Shown: positions 34,157 through 43,342, counted from the first letter of the stretch. The stretch: 64,000 nt of DNA from Azoarcus sp031546845 (GCA_031546845.1 JAVBJT010000021.1:62001-126000), one strand, 5' to 3'. Numbers and translations: made by a program. Notes: a model not told the origin generated them from the sequence alone.

Positions 34157-34737
34157 ACCGGAGCGCATCCTCCCGCTTCTTGAGTTCGCTCCACGGGATG
34201 CAGCGGCACGGTGGGGTACTTCCATTTCCATGTCTGCACTGTTTCGGGCACCGTCGGCATGGCGATGCAATCGACCGGACAGGGTGCGATGCACAGCTCG
34301 CAGCCTGTGCACAGCTGCGCGACCACGGTATGCATCTGTTTTGCCGCGCCGACGATGGCATCCACCGGGCAAGCCTGGATGCACAAGGTGCAGCCGATGC
34401 AGGTTTGCTCGTCGATCAGCGCCACCGCCTTGGGTTTTTCGACGCCGTGTTCTTCCGACAGCGGTTTGATTTCGCGGCCGAGCAGATCGGCCAGTTTGCG
34501 GATGCCTTCCTCACCGCCCGGCGGGCATTGGTTGATTTCCGCCTCGCCCTTGGCGATGGCTTCGGCGTAGGGCTTGCAGCCGGGGTAGCCGCATTGGCCG
34601 CATTGCGTCTGCGGTAGGATGGCGTCGATCTTCTCCACCAGCGGGTCGCCGACGACGCGGAAGTGAATCGCCGCGAAGCCCAGCGTCGCGCCAAGCGTGA
34701 GCGCGATACCGGCCATGACGAGGAGCGCGATCAACAT
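34153..34737 (-). CDS. rnfB: Electron transport complex subunit RnfB
   Basis: This 194-residue iron-sulfur subunit has an N-terminal membrane helix (LLVMAGIALTLGATLGFAAIH). A 4Fe-4S domain follows (CGQCGYPGCKPYAEAIAKGE), then two ferredoxin motifs, CIGCTLCIQACPVDAI and CTGCELCIAPCPVDCI. It would accept electrons from reduced ferredoxin or flavodoxin and pass them to RnfC/D. It begins 15 bases after rnfA and overlaps rnfC. Length is usual for proteobacteria. Confidence 0.97.
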   Translation of the reverse strand: MLIALLVMAGIALTLGATLGFAAIHFRVVGDPLVEKIDAILPQTQCGQCGYPGCKPYAEAIAKGEAEINQCPPGGEEGIRKLADLLGREIKPLSEEHGVEKPKAVALIDEQTCIGCTLCIQACPVDAIVGAAKQMHTVVAQLCTGCELCIAPCPVDCIAMPTVPETVQTWKWKYPTVPLHPVERTQEAGGCAPV

Positions 34738-34752
34738 ACTGTCGCTACCTCG

Positions 34753-35337
34753 TCAGTGGAAACGATCCAGCCCGGCGAAGCCCATGAAGGCGAGGCTCAT
34801 GAAACCGGCGGTAATCATGGCGATGGCCGTGCCCTTGAACGGGCCGGGTACGTCGGCGCCGTCCAGCCGCTCACGGATGCCGGCGAACAATACCAGCGCA
34901 AGGGTGAAGCCGGCGGAGGAGCCAAAGCCGAATAGCAGCGATTCGAGCAAATCGTGCGCCAGGGCGACGTTGAGCAGCGGTATGCCGAGTACCGCGCAGT
35001 TGGTCGTGATCAGCGGCAGGTAAATACCCAGCACCTGATGCAGCAGCGGGCTGGTTTTCTGGATCACCAACTCGGTGAGCTGGACGATAGCGGCGATGAC
35101 GACGATGAACGACAAGGTGCGCAAGTAGCCCAGGTCGTTCGGCATCAGCAGGTAGTGATCGATCAGATAGCTGGTGCCGGAACCGAGCGTGAGCACGAAG
35201 GTGGTCGCCACGCCCATGCCGATTGCCGTTTCGAGTTTCTTCGATACGCCCATGAACGGGCACAGTCCGAGAATGCGTACCAGTACGACGTTATTGACCA
35301 GTACCGCACCGACAAGGATGAAAAGGTAGTGGCTCAT
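34753..35337 (-). CDS. rnfA: Electron transport complex subunit RnfA
   Basis: This 194-residue polytopic membrane subunit, first gene of the rnfABCDGE-nth operon, has six hydrophobic segments. VNNVVLVRILGLCPFMGVS near the N-terminus and LPLITTNCAVLGIPLL in the middle carry the two cysteines that bind a membrane-embedded cluster with RnfE. The ATG at 35337 is followed by the canonical MSHYLFILVGAVLVNN. The leader has a pair of 15-bp direct repeats at 35357 and 35382, candidates for operon control. Confidence 0.97.
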   Translation of the reverse strand: MSHYLFILVGAVLVNNVVLVRILGLCPFMGVSKKLETAIGMGVATTFVLTLGSGTSYLIDHYLLMPNDLGYLRTLSFIVVIAAIVQLTELVIQKTSPLLHQVLGIYLPLITTNCAVLGIPLLNVALAHDLLESLLFGFGSSAGFTLALVLFAGIRERLDGADVPGPFKGTAIAMITAGFMSLAFMGFAGLDRFH

Positions 35338-35356
35338 GATCCGTGCATGCCCCGGT

Positions 35357-35396
35357 TGAGCAAGGGTTCAAATGATGAGAATGAGCAAAGGTTCAA
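35357..35396. repeat. Two 15-bp direct repeats in the rnfA leader
   Basis: TGAGCAAGGGTTCAA at 35357-35371 and TGAGCAAAGGTTCAA at 35382-35396 differ at one base and lie 25 bases apart, 20-59 bases ahead of the rnfA start. The spacing, near two and a half helical turns, could suit a regulator that binds two sites. Confidence 0.6.
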
Positions 35397-35542
35397 GTAA
35401 ATCCGCCGACATGCCACGGCTTGCCAGATTGCCGTGCCTCGGCGAATTTACCCGTGAACCGGAGTGTAGCTCCCTCGTGGCGTTCTACTGATGAATATGG
35501 GCATGAATATATGTGGCGGACCGTGTAGCCCGGCCCCCCGGT

Positions 35543-36421
35543 TCAGAAGGGGACCGCGGGCACGGTTGCGGGCCGGGCAAATGCGTCGTGGGTCAACGCG
35601 TTCATTTTCATATTGATCTTTTCGAGCCATTTAGCGAGAAGCCGTTCCGCTTCGCCAGAGGCATAGACGCGCTGCAACGCACTATTGAACGCCGCGAGCA
35701 GGCGCGGGTCCGAATGGCTGAGCGCTACGCCGTAAGGCTCGATCGAGTAGCTGATATCGGCAAAAACCAATTTCCGGGCAGCTTCGGTTTGTACCGTGCC
35801 AAGGGCACCGGCGATCAAAAGCTCATCGCCGACCAAGGCGATCACGGAACCGCTGGCGACAGCTTGAATGCCTTCCTTGTAGTCTTTGACCGAGACAAAG
35901 TTGATACCGCGCGGGGCGTAGTATTCCAGCACTTTGCGCGCGGTGGTGCTCTCGACGACGGCAACGCGTTGGCCGTCGAGCTTATCCAGCAGGTCACGCG
36001 CCGTATGGATGCGATCGTCCGGCTGTATCAGCGCGCGGATTCCGGTAACGAAAATGATCGATGAGAAATTGACGGCTTTTTGACGTTCCGCCGTAATCGT
36101 CGTCACACCGCATTCGAGATCGATGTCGCCCGAAACAACTTTATCGATCCGATTTGCCAAGGAAACCTCGACATACTGAATGGATAAAGGACGCTTGATC
36201 TCCTTGGCCATTTCGCGCACAGCCGCTTCGCACAGTTCGACGGAATAACCGCTGGGTGTCTTTTCAGGGGTGATGAAAGAAAACGGAAAACGGGAATCCC
36301 GATGGCCAAGCTTGATGACGCCTGTTTTCATGATTTGGTCGTAGGGCAGATCGGCTGCCACAGCCAAGGCAGAAAATACCAAAAGCATGATTCCAACGAT
36401 GGTTTGCGTTGTACGTTGCAT
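35543..36421 (-). CDS. Periplasmic amino-acid-type solute-binding protein
   Basis: This 292-residue protein has an N-terminal signal peptide (TIVGIMLLVFSALAVAA). The mature fold is a class II solute-binding protein of the glutamate/aspartate type: IKLGHRDSRFPFSF, SGYSVELCEAAV, GDIDLECGVTTITAERQ and VKDYKEGIQAVASG. No permease or ATPase gene is adjacent, so it is an orphan component or a sensor-like protein. ATG 36421 is chosen for the signal peptide. A possible 26-codon leader ORF at 36459-36539 precedes it. The gap to pyrD contains no gene. Confidence 0.87.
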   Translation of the reverse strand: MQRTTQTIVGIMLLVFSALAVAADLPYDQIMKTGVIKLGHRDSRFPFSFITPEKTPSGYSVELCEAAVREMAKEIKRPLSIQYVEVSLANRIDKVVSGDIDLECGVTTITAERQKAVNFSSIIFVTGIRALIQPDDRIHTARDLLDKLDGQRVAVVESTTARKVLEYYAPRGINFVSVKDYKEGIQAVASGSVIALVGDELLIAGALGTVQTEAARKLVFADISYSIEPYGVALSHSDPRLLAAFNSALQRVYASGEAERLLAKWLEKINMKMNALTHDAFARPATVPAVPF

Positions 36422-36686
36422 TTCGATTCCTGGTTGAATGAGTTTCCGGGTGCTTGATTTAGGCGGCGAAGTGTCCGGAGGCGTGGGCCGGTAGTGCCTG
36501 GTCGAAAATGCCAAGCCCGTCGAACAATTCGGTATTCATCTTCTTGAGAAAAATCCGGCGATTATTGTTTTTACGGTAAGCGGGTAGGTGAGGCGTCAGC
36601 TATTTCATTACGATTTTTTGGAGCTATGTCAGTTGCCCGATTTTGGGTTTATCAAGGAAAAAACACGGGAACCCGTTCCTTGAGGC

Positions 36687-37706
36687 TCATGGTCCAGCGT
36701 ACTCCGCCGCTGCGCGAATGCATTCCCGCACCAGGCAAGGGCCGCGATAAATCAGGCCGCTGTAGAGTTGTACCAGCGTGGCGCCTGCTTCTAGCTTGGC
36801 GCATGCGGTGCGGGCGTCCATGACGCCGCCGGCGGCGATGATAGGCAGTTCACCGCCGAGTGCTTGCGCCAATTGGGCGACGACGGCGGTGGAGGCTTCG
36901 AACACGGGCGCGCCGGAAAGCCCGCCTTGCTGTTCAGCGTAGCGCACACCCTGGATTTTTTCGCGTGAGATGGTGGTGTTGGTGGCGATGACACCGTCGA
37001 TGCGGTGGCGGCGCAGCGCGTCGGCGATGTCGATGATTTGCGCCGGCTCCAGGTCGGGTGCGATTTTCAGTGTTAGCGGTACGTAGCGGCCGTGGCGGTC
37101 CGCCAGGCTTTGCTGGGTTTGCTTGAGTTTGCCGAGCAGCGCGTCGAGTTCCGTTTCACCTTGCAGTTGGCGCAGATTGGCGGTGTTTGGCGAGGAAATA
37201 TTGACAGTGACGTAGCTGGCCAGCGGATAAACCTTTTCTAGGCAGGCAAGGTAGTCATCGGCGGCGTTTTCGATCGGCGTATCGAAATTCTTGCCGATAT
37301 TGATGCCGAGAATGCCTTTGAACTTCGCCGCCTTGACGTTGGCGATGAGCGTATCGACGCCGTGGTTGTTGAAGCCCATGCGGTTGATGATGCCGCGTAC
37401 TTCGGGTAGGCGGAACAGGCGTGGGCGCGGATTTCCAGGCTGCGGCCGTGGCGTGACGGTGCCGATTTCGATGAAGCCGAAACCAAATTGGGCGAGGCCG
37501 TCGATGGCTTCGCCGTTCTTGTCCAATCCGGCGGCCAAGCCGATGCGGTTGGGAAACTCAAGGCCCATCGCTTGCACGGGGTCACTGGCTTCAAGGCACT
37601 TGGCGGGAAGCGCGCGGCCGGCGATGTTGAGGGAGGCGAGGGTCAGTTCGTGCGTGGTTTCCGCATCGAGCGAAAACAGCAGCGGGCGGGCGAGGTCATA
37701 AAGCAT
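36687..37706 (-). CDS. pyrD: Dihydroorotate dehydrogenase (quinone), class 2
   Basis: This 339-residue membrane-associated flavoenzyme oxidises dihydroorotate with quinone as acceptor in pyrimidine synthesis. FMN and substrate motifs are visible: FPNRIGLAAGLDKNGEAIDGL, GFNNHGVDTL, VNISSPNTANLR with the catalytic serine, and IAAGGVMDARTA. The N-terminal amphipathic helix (LYDLARPLLFSLDAETTHELTL) is typical of class 2. Length is normal. It lies 61 bases after bpt. Confidence 0.97.
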   Translation of the reverse strand: MLYDLARPLLFSLDAETTHELTLASLNIAGRALPAKCLEASDPVQAMGLEFPNRIGLAAGLDKNGEAIDGLAQFGFGFIEIGTVTPRPQPGNPRPRLFRLPEVRGIINRMGFNNHGVDTLIANVKAAKFKGILGINIGKNFDTPIENAADDYLACLEKVYPLASYVTVNISSPNTANLRQLQGETELDALLGKLKQTQQSLADRHGRYVPLTLKIAPDLEPAQIIDIADALRRHRIDGVIATNTTISREKIQGVRYAEQQGGLSGAPVFEASTAVVAQLAQALGGELPIIAAGGVMDARTACAKLEAGATLVQLYSGLIYRGPCLVRECIRAAAEYAGP

Positions 37707-37767
37707 CGCCGAATTGTAACGGCTTGGCGCCTGTTCGGCGATGCTGGCGGTGCAATAAGCGGTTTGT

Positions 37768-38514
37768 TCAGAACTCGTCGACGGCCACTAGGCGCTCAGG
37801 GTCGAGCGTGGACCACTCGCCGCGCAGATAAGCTTCGAGCGGGCGAAAGCGCGCTTTGTAGGCCATTTTCTGGCTTGTCTTGATCCAATAACCGAGGTAC
37901 AGGTAAGGCAGTTGCAGGTGGCGGCAGGCTTCGATTTGCCACAGTACGCCATAGGTGCCGAAAGCGCTGCGCGCCGCGTGCGGATCGTAAAAGGTGTAGA
38001 CGCTGGATAGCCCGTCGGTGAGACGGTCGATGACGCTGACCATGCGCAGCAGGCCGTCTTCGCGGAATTCGATCAAACGGGTATCGATATGGCTTTGCAG
38101 CAGAAAGTGGGCGTATTGCTCGCGGTTGTCCTGGTCCATGCCGCCGCCGGCGTGGCGCGAGGCTTGGTAGCGCTGGTAGAGCGCGTAATGTTCTTCGGAA
38201 AAGGTAAGTGCATGTTCAGCGGCGCTCAGGTTCGCGTGGCGGACAAGTGCGCGCCGCTGGCTGCGGTCCGGTTGGAAATGGGCGATCGGGATGCGTACTG
38301 GCACGCAGGCGTCGCATTGATCGCAATACGGCCGATAGGTGAACACGCCGCTGCGGCGAAAGCCGCGCCGCACAAGCTCGCTATAGACCATGGGATCGAT
38401 GAGATGGCCGGGCGTGGCGACCTGCGAGCGCGCCATGCGGTTGGGTAGGTACGAGCAGGTATAAGGCGCGGTGGCGTAGAACTGGATGAGCGCATAGGGG
38501 TAGTCCTGCTGCAT
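37768..38514 (-). CDS. bpt: Aspartate/glutamate leucyltransferase
   Basis: This 248-residue N-degron enzyme transfers leucine to proteins with N-terminal Asp or Glu, marking them for ClpS-ClpAP. It has the ATE1-like N-terminus YTCSYLPNRMARSQV and the cysteine cluster YRPYCDQCDACVPVRIPI. FYDPHAARSAFGTYGVLWQIE and YLYLGYWIKTSQKMAYKARF are later signatures. ATG 38514 gives this standard N-terminus. It starts 14 bases after aat, its partner in the pathway. Confidence 0.95.
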   Translation of the reverse strand: MQQDYPYALIQFYATAPYTCSYLPNRMARSQVATPGHLIDPMVYSELVRRGFRRSGVFTYRPYCDQCDACVPVRIPIAHFQPDRSQRRALVRHANLSAAEHALTFSEEHYALYQRYQASRHAGGGMDQDNREQYAHFLLQSHIDTRLIEFREDGLLRMVSVIDRLTDGLSSVYTFYDPHAARSAFGTYGVLWQIEACRHLQLPYLYLGYWIKTSQKMAYKARFRPLEAYLRGEWSTLDPERLVAVDEF

Positions 38515-38528
38515 GGCGCGTCTCCGTT

Positions 38529-39236
38529 TCAGGTCCAGTCGATGCCGTCCGCCGCGGTTTCCGCCCATTTGCCCGGCGCGCAGCCTTGCCGCGTCCATTG
38601 CGCGAGGCCGGCGTGGAATTGGCTGCGCGCGATTTGGTGCGCGCCCATCGAGAGCAGGTGCGGGGTCGTCATCTGGCAATCTATCACTGCATATTCACGC
38701 TGCTTAAGAAAGCGGGCGAGGTGGGCAAGCGCCACTTTCGAGGCGTCGCGCTCGCGCGAAAACATCGATTCGCCGAAGAACGCGCGGCCGAGCGCCATGC
38801 CGTACAGACCGCCGGCCAGCCGTCCCTCATGCCAGCATTCGACACTGTGAGCGTAGCCCAGTTCGTGCATACGGCAATAAGCGGCCTGTATTTCCGGTGT
38901 GATCCATGTGCCGCCGCCGGGCTCGCGCGGCGCGGCGCAAGCGGTGAGCACGTCGGCGAAGGCGCTATCGAGGCGGATCTGGAAGCGGCGTTGGCGCAAG
39001 GTCTTGTGCAGCGAACGGGTAATGCGGATGGCTGCGGGATCGAGCACCAAGCGTGGATCGGGACTCCACCATAGAATCGGCTCGCCGTCGCTGTACCACG
39101 GGAAAATGCCATGCCGGTAAGCGGCGAGCAGCCACTCTGGGCTCAATTCGCCGCCGGCGGCAAGCAGGCCGTTGGGCTTGGCCAGCGCCTGTTCGACTGG
39201 CGGGAAGGCGGGTGGGCCGGTGAGCCAGGGAATCAT
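38529..39236 (-). CDS. aat: Leucyl/phenylalanyl-tRNA--protein transferase
   Basis: This 235-residue enzyme adds Leu or Phe to proteins with N-terminal Arg or Lys (N-degron pathway). Typical segments are FPPVEQALAKPNGLLAAGGEL, GIFPWYSDGEPILWWSPDPR and HSVECWHEGRLAGGLYGMAL, then FFGESMFSRERDASKVAL. It overlaps the upstream iron transporter ATPase gene by 4 bases, tying the two in one transcript although their functions differ. Length is normal. Confidence 0.97.
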   Translation of the reverse strand: MIPWLTGPPAFPPVEQALAKPNGLLAAGGELSPEWLLAAYRHGIFPWYSDGEPILWWSPDPRLVLDPAAIRITRSLHKTLRQRRFQIRLDSAFADVLTACAAPREPGGGTWITPEIQAAYCRMHELGYAHSVECWHEGRLAGGLYGMALGRAFFGESMFSRERDASKVALAHLARFLKQREYAVIDCQMTTPHLLSMGAHQIARSQFHAGLAQWTRQGCAPGKWAETAADGIDWT

Positions 39237-40324
39237 GCGTGGCTAACAGGGGGAGGGGGAGCATCGCCACAGAAAGCGACGACATCGTCCACGTCGAGGC
39301 GAATGCCGATTTGCTCGCCAAGGGCATGGTTATGATGGCTCGGGACGAGCGACAATACCCGCGCGCCGCTGGCGAGCCGTAGCGTGTAGAGAATTTCCGC
39401 TCCGCGAAAGGCTTTGTGGATGATTTCGGCCTTGAGCGGGCTGGCGTCGTCACGAACCACGTCATCGGGCCGCAGCAGCACATCCACCTGGCAACCCTCG
39501 CCGCAGGGGCCGGCGTGTCTGGCGCAGTGGGTGGGTATGGCGCCTTCGAGCGTGCCTAGTTCGATAGCCACATGGCGGTCGTCGAGCACGCTGCCAGGGA
39601 GAAAAACGCCCTGGCCGACAAAGTCGGCGACGAAGCGGTTAACCGGGCGGTGGTAAAGGTTGTAAGGCGTATCCCATTGCTGGATGCGGCCATGCTGCAT
39701 GACGCCGATCTCGTCGGCGACGGCGAAGGCCTCGTGCTGATCGTGGGTAACGAGGATGGCCGTGGTGTGCGTCGCCTTGATGATGTCGCGTACTTCATAC
39801 GACAAGCGCTCGCGCAATTCCACGTCGAGATTGGAAAACGGTTCGTCGAGCAACAGCAGGCGAGGGCGCGGCGCCAATGCGCGCGCCAACGCCACACGCT
39901 GTTGTTGGCCACCGGACAACTCGTGTGGGTATTTGCCGCCTTGTTCGCCCAAGCCGACCAGCCCGAGCAGTTCGGCGACCCGTGCGTGGCGGGTATCGGC
40001 GCGTTCCGCGCGCAGGCCGAAGGCGACGTTGTCGGCCACGCTGAGGTGGGGGAACAGGGCGTAATCCTGAAACACCATGCCGATGCGCCGTTTTTCCGCT
40101 GGTGTGTGCCCCCTGCCGCCGCTGACGACGGCGCCGTCAAGCAGGATTTTTCCCGCCGCTACCGGTTCGAAGCCGGCGATGCAGCGCAGCACCGTCGTCT
40201 TGCCGCATCCCGATGGGCCGAGCAGGCAGCCGATACGGCCTTGTTCCAGGCGCAGCGACAACTGGCGGACGATCTGTTGGCGGCCATAGGAGAGGTCTAC
40301 GTCGATGAGTTCGAGGTGGGACAT
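39233..40324 (-). CDS. fbpC: Ferric iron ABC transporter ATP-binding protein (FbpC-type)
   Basis: This 363-residue ATPase has Walker A CLLGPSGCGKTTVLRC near residue 36, Q-loop MVFQDYALFPHLSV, signature ELSGGQQQRVALARAL, Walker B LLLLDEPFSNLD and H-loop AILVTHDQHEA. The C-terminal about 120 residues form the TOBE-like regulatory domain of CUT1/Fe3+ transporters, with a cysteine-rich stretch (THCARHAGPCGEGCQ) that may bind a metal. It powers the FbpB permease. The permease gene is divergent, 177 bases away, not in the same operon. Substrate assignment rests on FbpA and FbpB. Confidence 0.88.
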   Translation of the reverse strand: MSHLELIDVDLSYGRQQIVRQLSLRLEQGRIGCLLGPSGCGKTTVLRCIAGFEPVAAGKILLDGAVVSGGRGHTPAEKRRIGMVFQDYALFPHLSVADNVAFGLRAERADTRHARVAELLGLVGLGEQGGKYPHELSGGQQQRVALARALAPRPRLLLLDEPFSNLDVELRERLSYEVRDIIKATHTTAILVTHDQHEAFAVADEIGVMQHGRIQQWDTPYNLYHRPVNRFVADFVGQGVFLPGSVLDDRHVAIELGTLEGAIPTHCARHAGPCGEGCQVDVLLRPDDVVRDDASPLKAEIIHKAFRGAEILYTLRLASGARVLSLVPSHHNHALGEQIGIRLDVDDVVAFCGDAPPPPVSHA

Positions 40325-40501
40325 CAGATCACGTAAGGCGGGTTGTAAATCGGGCGGTATGGGGTCCGGCGGGGTTGGTCATTCAGCGAGAGGTCTTGTT
40401 ATCGTGCCGGGATGAAAATGCGATCAATTATAATTTCCCATAAAAAAATGCGCCGTGTGGCCTGAGCGCATATCGAACATTTGAGCATATATGGGAGTGG
40501 A

Positions 40502-42160
40502 ATGGATTTTAACGGAAGGCTGGCGCGTTTCGGCTGGCGGGGATCGACGCTGACGATCGCGGCGGTGGTGGCCGCTGCGCTGATTGCAGCCCCGGTACTG
40601 TCGGTGTTCGCCAGCGTTTTCGTCGGCGGTACATTGACAACGTGGATGCATCTGGCCGATACCGTGTTGGCGGACTTCATCGGCAATACCTTGGTGTTGT
40701 GCTTGGGGGTGGGGCTGGGTGTTGCTTCTATTGGCATTACCACCGCCTGGTTGACGGTGATGCACGAATTTCCCGGCCGGCGCTTTTTCGAGTGGGCATT
40801 GCTGTTGCCGCTGGCCGTGCCGGCTTACGTGATGGCTTACGTCTATACCGATTTCCTCCAGTTCGCCGGTCCGCTGCAGAGCGCTTTGCGCGAAGTCTTC
40901 GGTTGGCGGCATGGCGATTACTGGTTTCCCGATGTGCGTACCGTCGGTGGCGCGGTGGCGATGTTCATGTTCGTGCTCTACCCCTATGTCTATATGCTGG
41001 TGCGCGCGGCCTTTCTCGAACGCGCCGGCAGCATGATCGAAGCGGGTCGTTCGCTCGGGTTGGGGCCGTGGCGTTGTTTTTTCCGCGTGTCGCTACCGCT
41101 GGCACGGCCGGCTGTGGTGGCCGGCACAGCGTTGGCCTTGATGGAAACGCTGGCCGATTTCGGCACCGTGGCCTACTTCGGTGTGCAGACCTTTACCACC
41201 GGCATTTACCGCGCGTGGTTTTCGCTCGGCGACCGTATTGCCGCCGCCCAGCTCAGTGCTGCTTTACTGGCTTTTGTTGTCGTCGTGCTGGTTTTGGAGC
41301 GGATGAGCCGGGGGCGGGCACGCTTTCACGATACCTCGCGCCAGCGCCGGGAGCCGGTGCGGCATCGGCTGTCGGGACCGGTCGGCACGTTGGCGGCCGT
41401 GGCTTGTTTCATGCCGCTTCTGCTCGGTTTCTTGTTGCCGGCGGGGTTGCTGCTCAATATGGCTTTTGCACAGGGCGATGCGCAATTCGGCCCGCGCTTC
41501 CTCCATCTAGCACGTAACAGCTTCGTGCTGGCCGCACTCACGGCGGTATTGGCCGTGGTGCTGGCCGTGATGCTCGGCTATGCCGCGCGGCTCGCGCGTT
41601 CCAGCTTGCCGCGCGCGCTGAACCGTCTCGTCGGCTTGGGATACGCCGTGCCGGGTTCGGTGATTGCGGTCGGGGTGCTGATTCCGGTCACGCGCCTGGA
41701 TGCCCAATTGGCCGCGTGGTGGCAGGTGGTTTTCGGCACGAATCCGGGGCTGATTCTCACCGGCGGTATTGCCGCGCTGGTGTATGCCTATCTGGCGCGC
41801 TTCCTTGCCGTGGCCTTGCATACGGTGGAAAGCGGCTTGGTCAAGGTGACGCCGAACATGGACGATGCGGCGCGCAGCCTCGGCTTTGGCAAATGGTCCA
41901 CGTTGCGGCGGGTGCATGTGCCCATCCTGCGTGGCAGTCTGCTTACCGCCGCGCTGCTGGTGTTCGTCGATGTGATGAAGGAGTTGCCGGCGACACTGGT
42001 GATACGCCCGTTCAACTTCGATACCCTCGCCACACAGGCGCATACGCTGGCTGCCGATGAACGTTTGACGGAGGCGTCGACGGCGGCACTGACCATCGTT
42101 GTCGTCGGTCTGCTGCCGATGTTCCTGATTTCTCGCCAGATCGTAAAAAAACGGTCGTAA
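40502..42160 (+). CDS. fbpB: Ferric iron ABC transporter permease (FbpB-type)
   Basis: This 552-residue inner-membrane permease carries two fused copies of the binding-protein-dependent transport domain, about 12 membrane segments. The EAA motif is seen in EAGRSLGLGPWRCFFRVSLPLARPA and again in DDAARSLGFGKWSTLRRVHVPIL. This double-domain layout is typical of FbpB/SfuB iron importers. ATG 40502 is chosen; a TTG at 40481 is possible, and GGGAGTGG just ahead of the ATG would be a close ribosome site. It converges with fbpA, sharing a terminator. Confidence 0.9.
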   Translation: MDFNGRLARFGWRGSTLTIAAVVAAALIAAPVLSVFASVFVGGTLTTWMHLADTVLADFIGNTLVLCLGVGLGVASIGITTAWLTVMHEFPGRRFFEWALLLPLAVPAYVMAYVYTDFLQFAGPLQSALREVFGWRHGDYWFPDVRTVGGAVAMFMFVLYPYVYMLVRAAFLERAGSMIEAGRSLGLGPWRCFFRVSLPLARPAVVAGTALALMETLADFGTVAYFGVQTFTTGIYRAWFSLGDRIAAAQLSAALLAFVVVVLVLERMSRGRARFHDTSRQRREPVRHRLSGPVGTLAAVACFMPLLLGFLLPAGLLLNMAFAQGDAQFGPRFLHLARNSFVLAALTAVLAVVLAVMLGYAARLARSSLPRALNRLVGLGYAVPGSVIAVGVLIPVTRLDAQLAAWWQVVFGTNPGLILTGGIAALVYAYLARFLAVALHTVESGLVKVTPNMDDAARSLGFGKWSTLRRVHVPILRGSLLTAALLVFVDVMKELPATLVIRPFNFDTLATQAHTLAADERLTEASTAALTIVVVGLLPMFLISRQIVKKRS

Positions 42161-42182
42161 GGGCGAGGTGTAAAACGGGAAT

Positions 42183-42217
42183 AAAAAAGCCGCCGCAACG
42201 CTTAAACGTGCGGCGGC
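42183..42217 (-). terminator. Terminator between fbpB and fbpA
   Basis: The stem GCCGCCGC (42189-42196) / GCGGCGGC (42210-42217) extends to ACG/CGT near the loop. An A-run at 42183-42188 reads as TTTTTT on the minus strand after fbpA. It may also stop readthrough from fbpB. Confidence 0.85.
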
Positions 42218-42249
42218 AAGAGCAGGAAAAGCATTCAGTTGTAACGTGT

Positions 42250-43269
42250 TCAGCGATAACCGGCGCGGTCGAAAATCTTCTGCGCTTCGGTAACCGTCGC
42301 CGCCAGGTCGCCTATCGGCAGGGTGTCGGCCTTGAACGGGCCGAGTTTTTCGAGTGCGGCGTTGGAGACTTTTACGCTCGGCACAACCGGCCATTCGTTG
42401 TTGCCGTCGGCGAAGTAACGCTGTGCTTCGTCCGAGGCCAGGTATTCAAGGAATTTCACCGCCGCCGCCTTGTTCGGCGCGTGCTTGAGCATGCCGGCGC
42501 CGGAGACGTTGACGTGGGTACCCCAGGTTTGTTGGTTAGGCCATACCGCCTTGATTTTGGCGACGACTTCCTGGTCCGCCGGTTTGTCCGAATTCATTAG
42601 GCGGGCGAGGTAGTAGCTGTTGGCAACCGCCACGGCGCATTCACCGGCCGCGACCGCCTTGATCTGGTCGGTATCGCCCCCCTTGGGCGCACGGGCGAAG
42701 TTGGCAACGAGACCTTTGGCCCATTCCTCTGTTTTCGCCGCGCCGTCGTGCCGGATCAGCGCCGCGCCGAGCGCCAGATTGTATGGGTGGCTGCCGGAGC
42801 GGATGCATACCTTGCCTTTCAGCGCTGGCGAGGCGAGATCTTCGTAGGTTTGTACCTGCTCCGCTTTCACCTGCTCGGGGTTGAACACCACGATGCGCGC
42901 GCGGGTGGAGTAAGCAAACCAGTGCGCCGTGCGCAGGTGTGCTGGAATGCGCTGCTCCAGCAAGGGCGACTGCACCGGGGCGAAGATGCCCATTTCATCG
43001 GCCTTGGCCAGACGCGTGGCATCGACGGTAATGAACACATCGGCGGGGCTGTTGGCGCCTTCGTTACGGATGCGTTCAAGCAACTCGTCTTCCTTGGCTT
43101 CGATGCGGTTGATCTTGATGCCGGTCTGCTTGGTGAAATTGCTGTATAGCGCTTCGTCGGTCTGATAGTGCCGGGCGGTATAGAGATTCAGCTCGGTATC
43201 CGCCGCGTGGACGGAGAAGGCGGTGAGGCCAAGCGCGGCAAGGGTGCTTGCAAGGACGGTACGGATCAT
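42250..43269 (-). CDS. fbpA: Periplasmic ferric-iron-binding protein (FbpA-type)
   Basis: This 339-residue protein has a signal peptide (LASTLAALGLTAFSVHAA). The N-terminal NLYTARHYQTDEALYSNF carries the His/Tyr pattern of the FutA/FbpA group. NSYYLARLMNS holds the adjacent tyrosines that ligate Fe3+. DVFITVDATRLAKADEMG and GTHVNVSGAGMLKHAPN are family signatures. It delivers ferric iron to FbpB/C. ATG 43269 begins the signal peptide. A candidate promoter overlaps a Fur-box-like site upstream, so the gene is probably repressed by iron-loaded Fur. Confidence 0.93.
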   Translation of the reverse strand: MIRTVLASTLAALGLTAFSVHAADTELNLYTARHYQTDEALYSNFTKQTGIKINRIEAKEDELLERIRNEGANSPADVFITVDATRLAKADEMGIFAPVQSPLLEQRIPAHLRTAHWFAYSTRARIVVFNPEQVKAEQVQTYEDLASPALKGKVCIRSGSHPYNLALGAALIRHDGAAKTEEWAKGLVANFARAPKGGDTDQIKAVAAGECAVAVANSYYLARLMNSDKPADQEVVAKIKAVWPNQQTWGTHVNVSGAGMLKHAPNKAAAVKFLEYLASDEAQRYFADGNNEWPVVPSVKVSNAALEKLGPFKADTLPIGDLAATVTEAQKIFDRAGYR

Positions 43270-43342
43270 TGTGTGACTACCTCTTGGAAGATGGGTGGGG
43301 TAGCGGAAGGAGAAATGGGTAGGGGTAATGCGGGATAGTCGG

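Noticed and set aside
40411..40440. Fur-like sequence ahead of fbpB/fbpC
   Set aside because: GATGAAAATGCGATCAATTA resembles a Fur box too weakly and lacks the palindrome seen at 43398.
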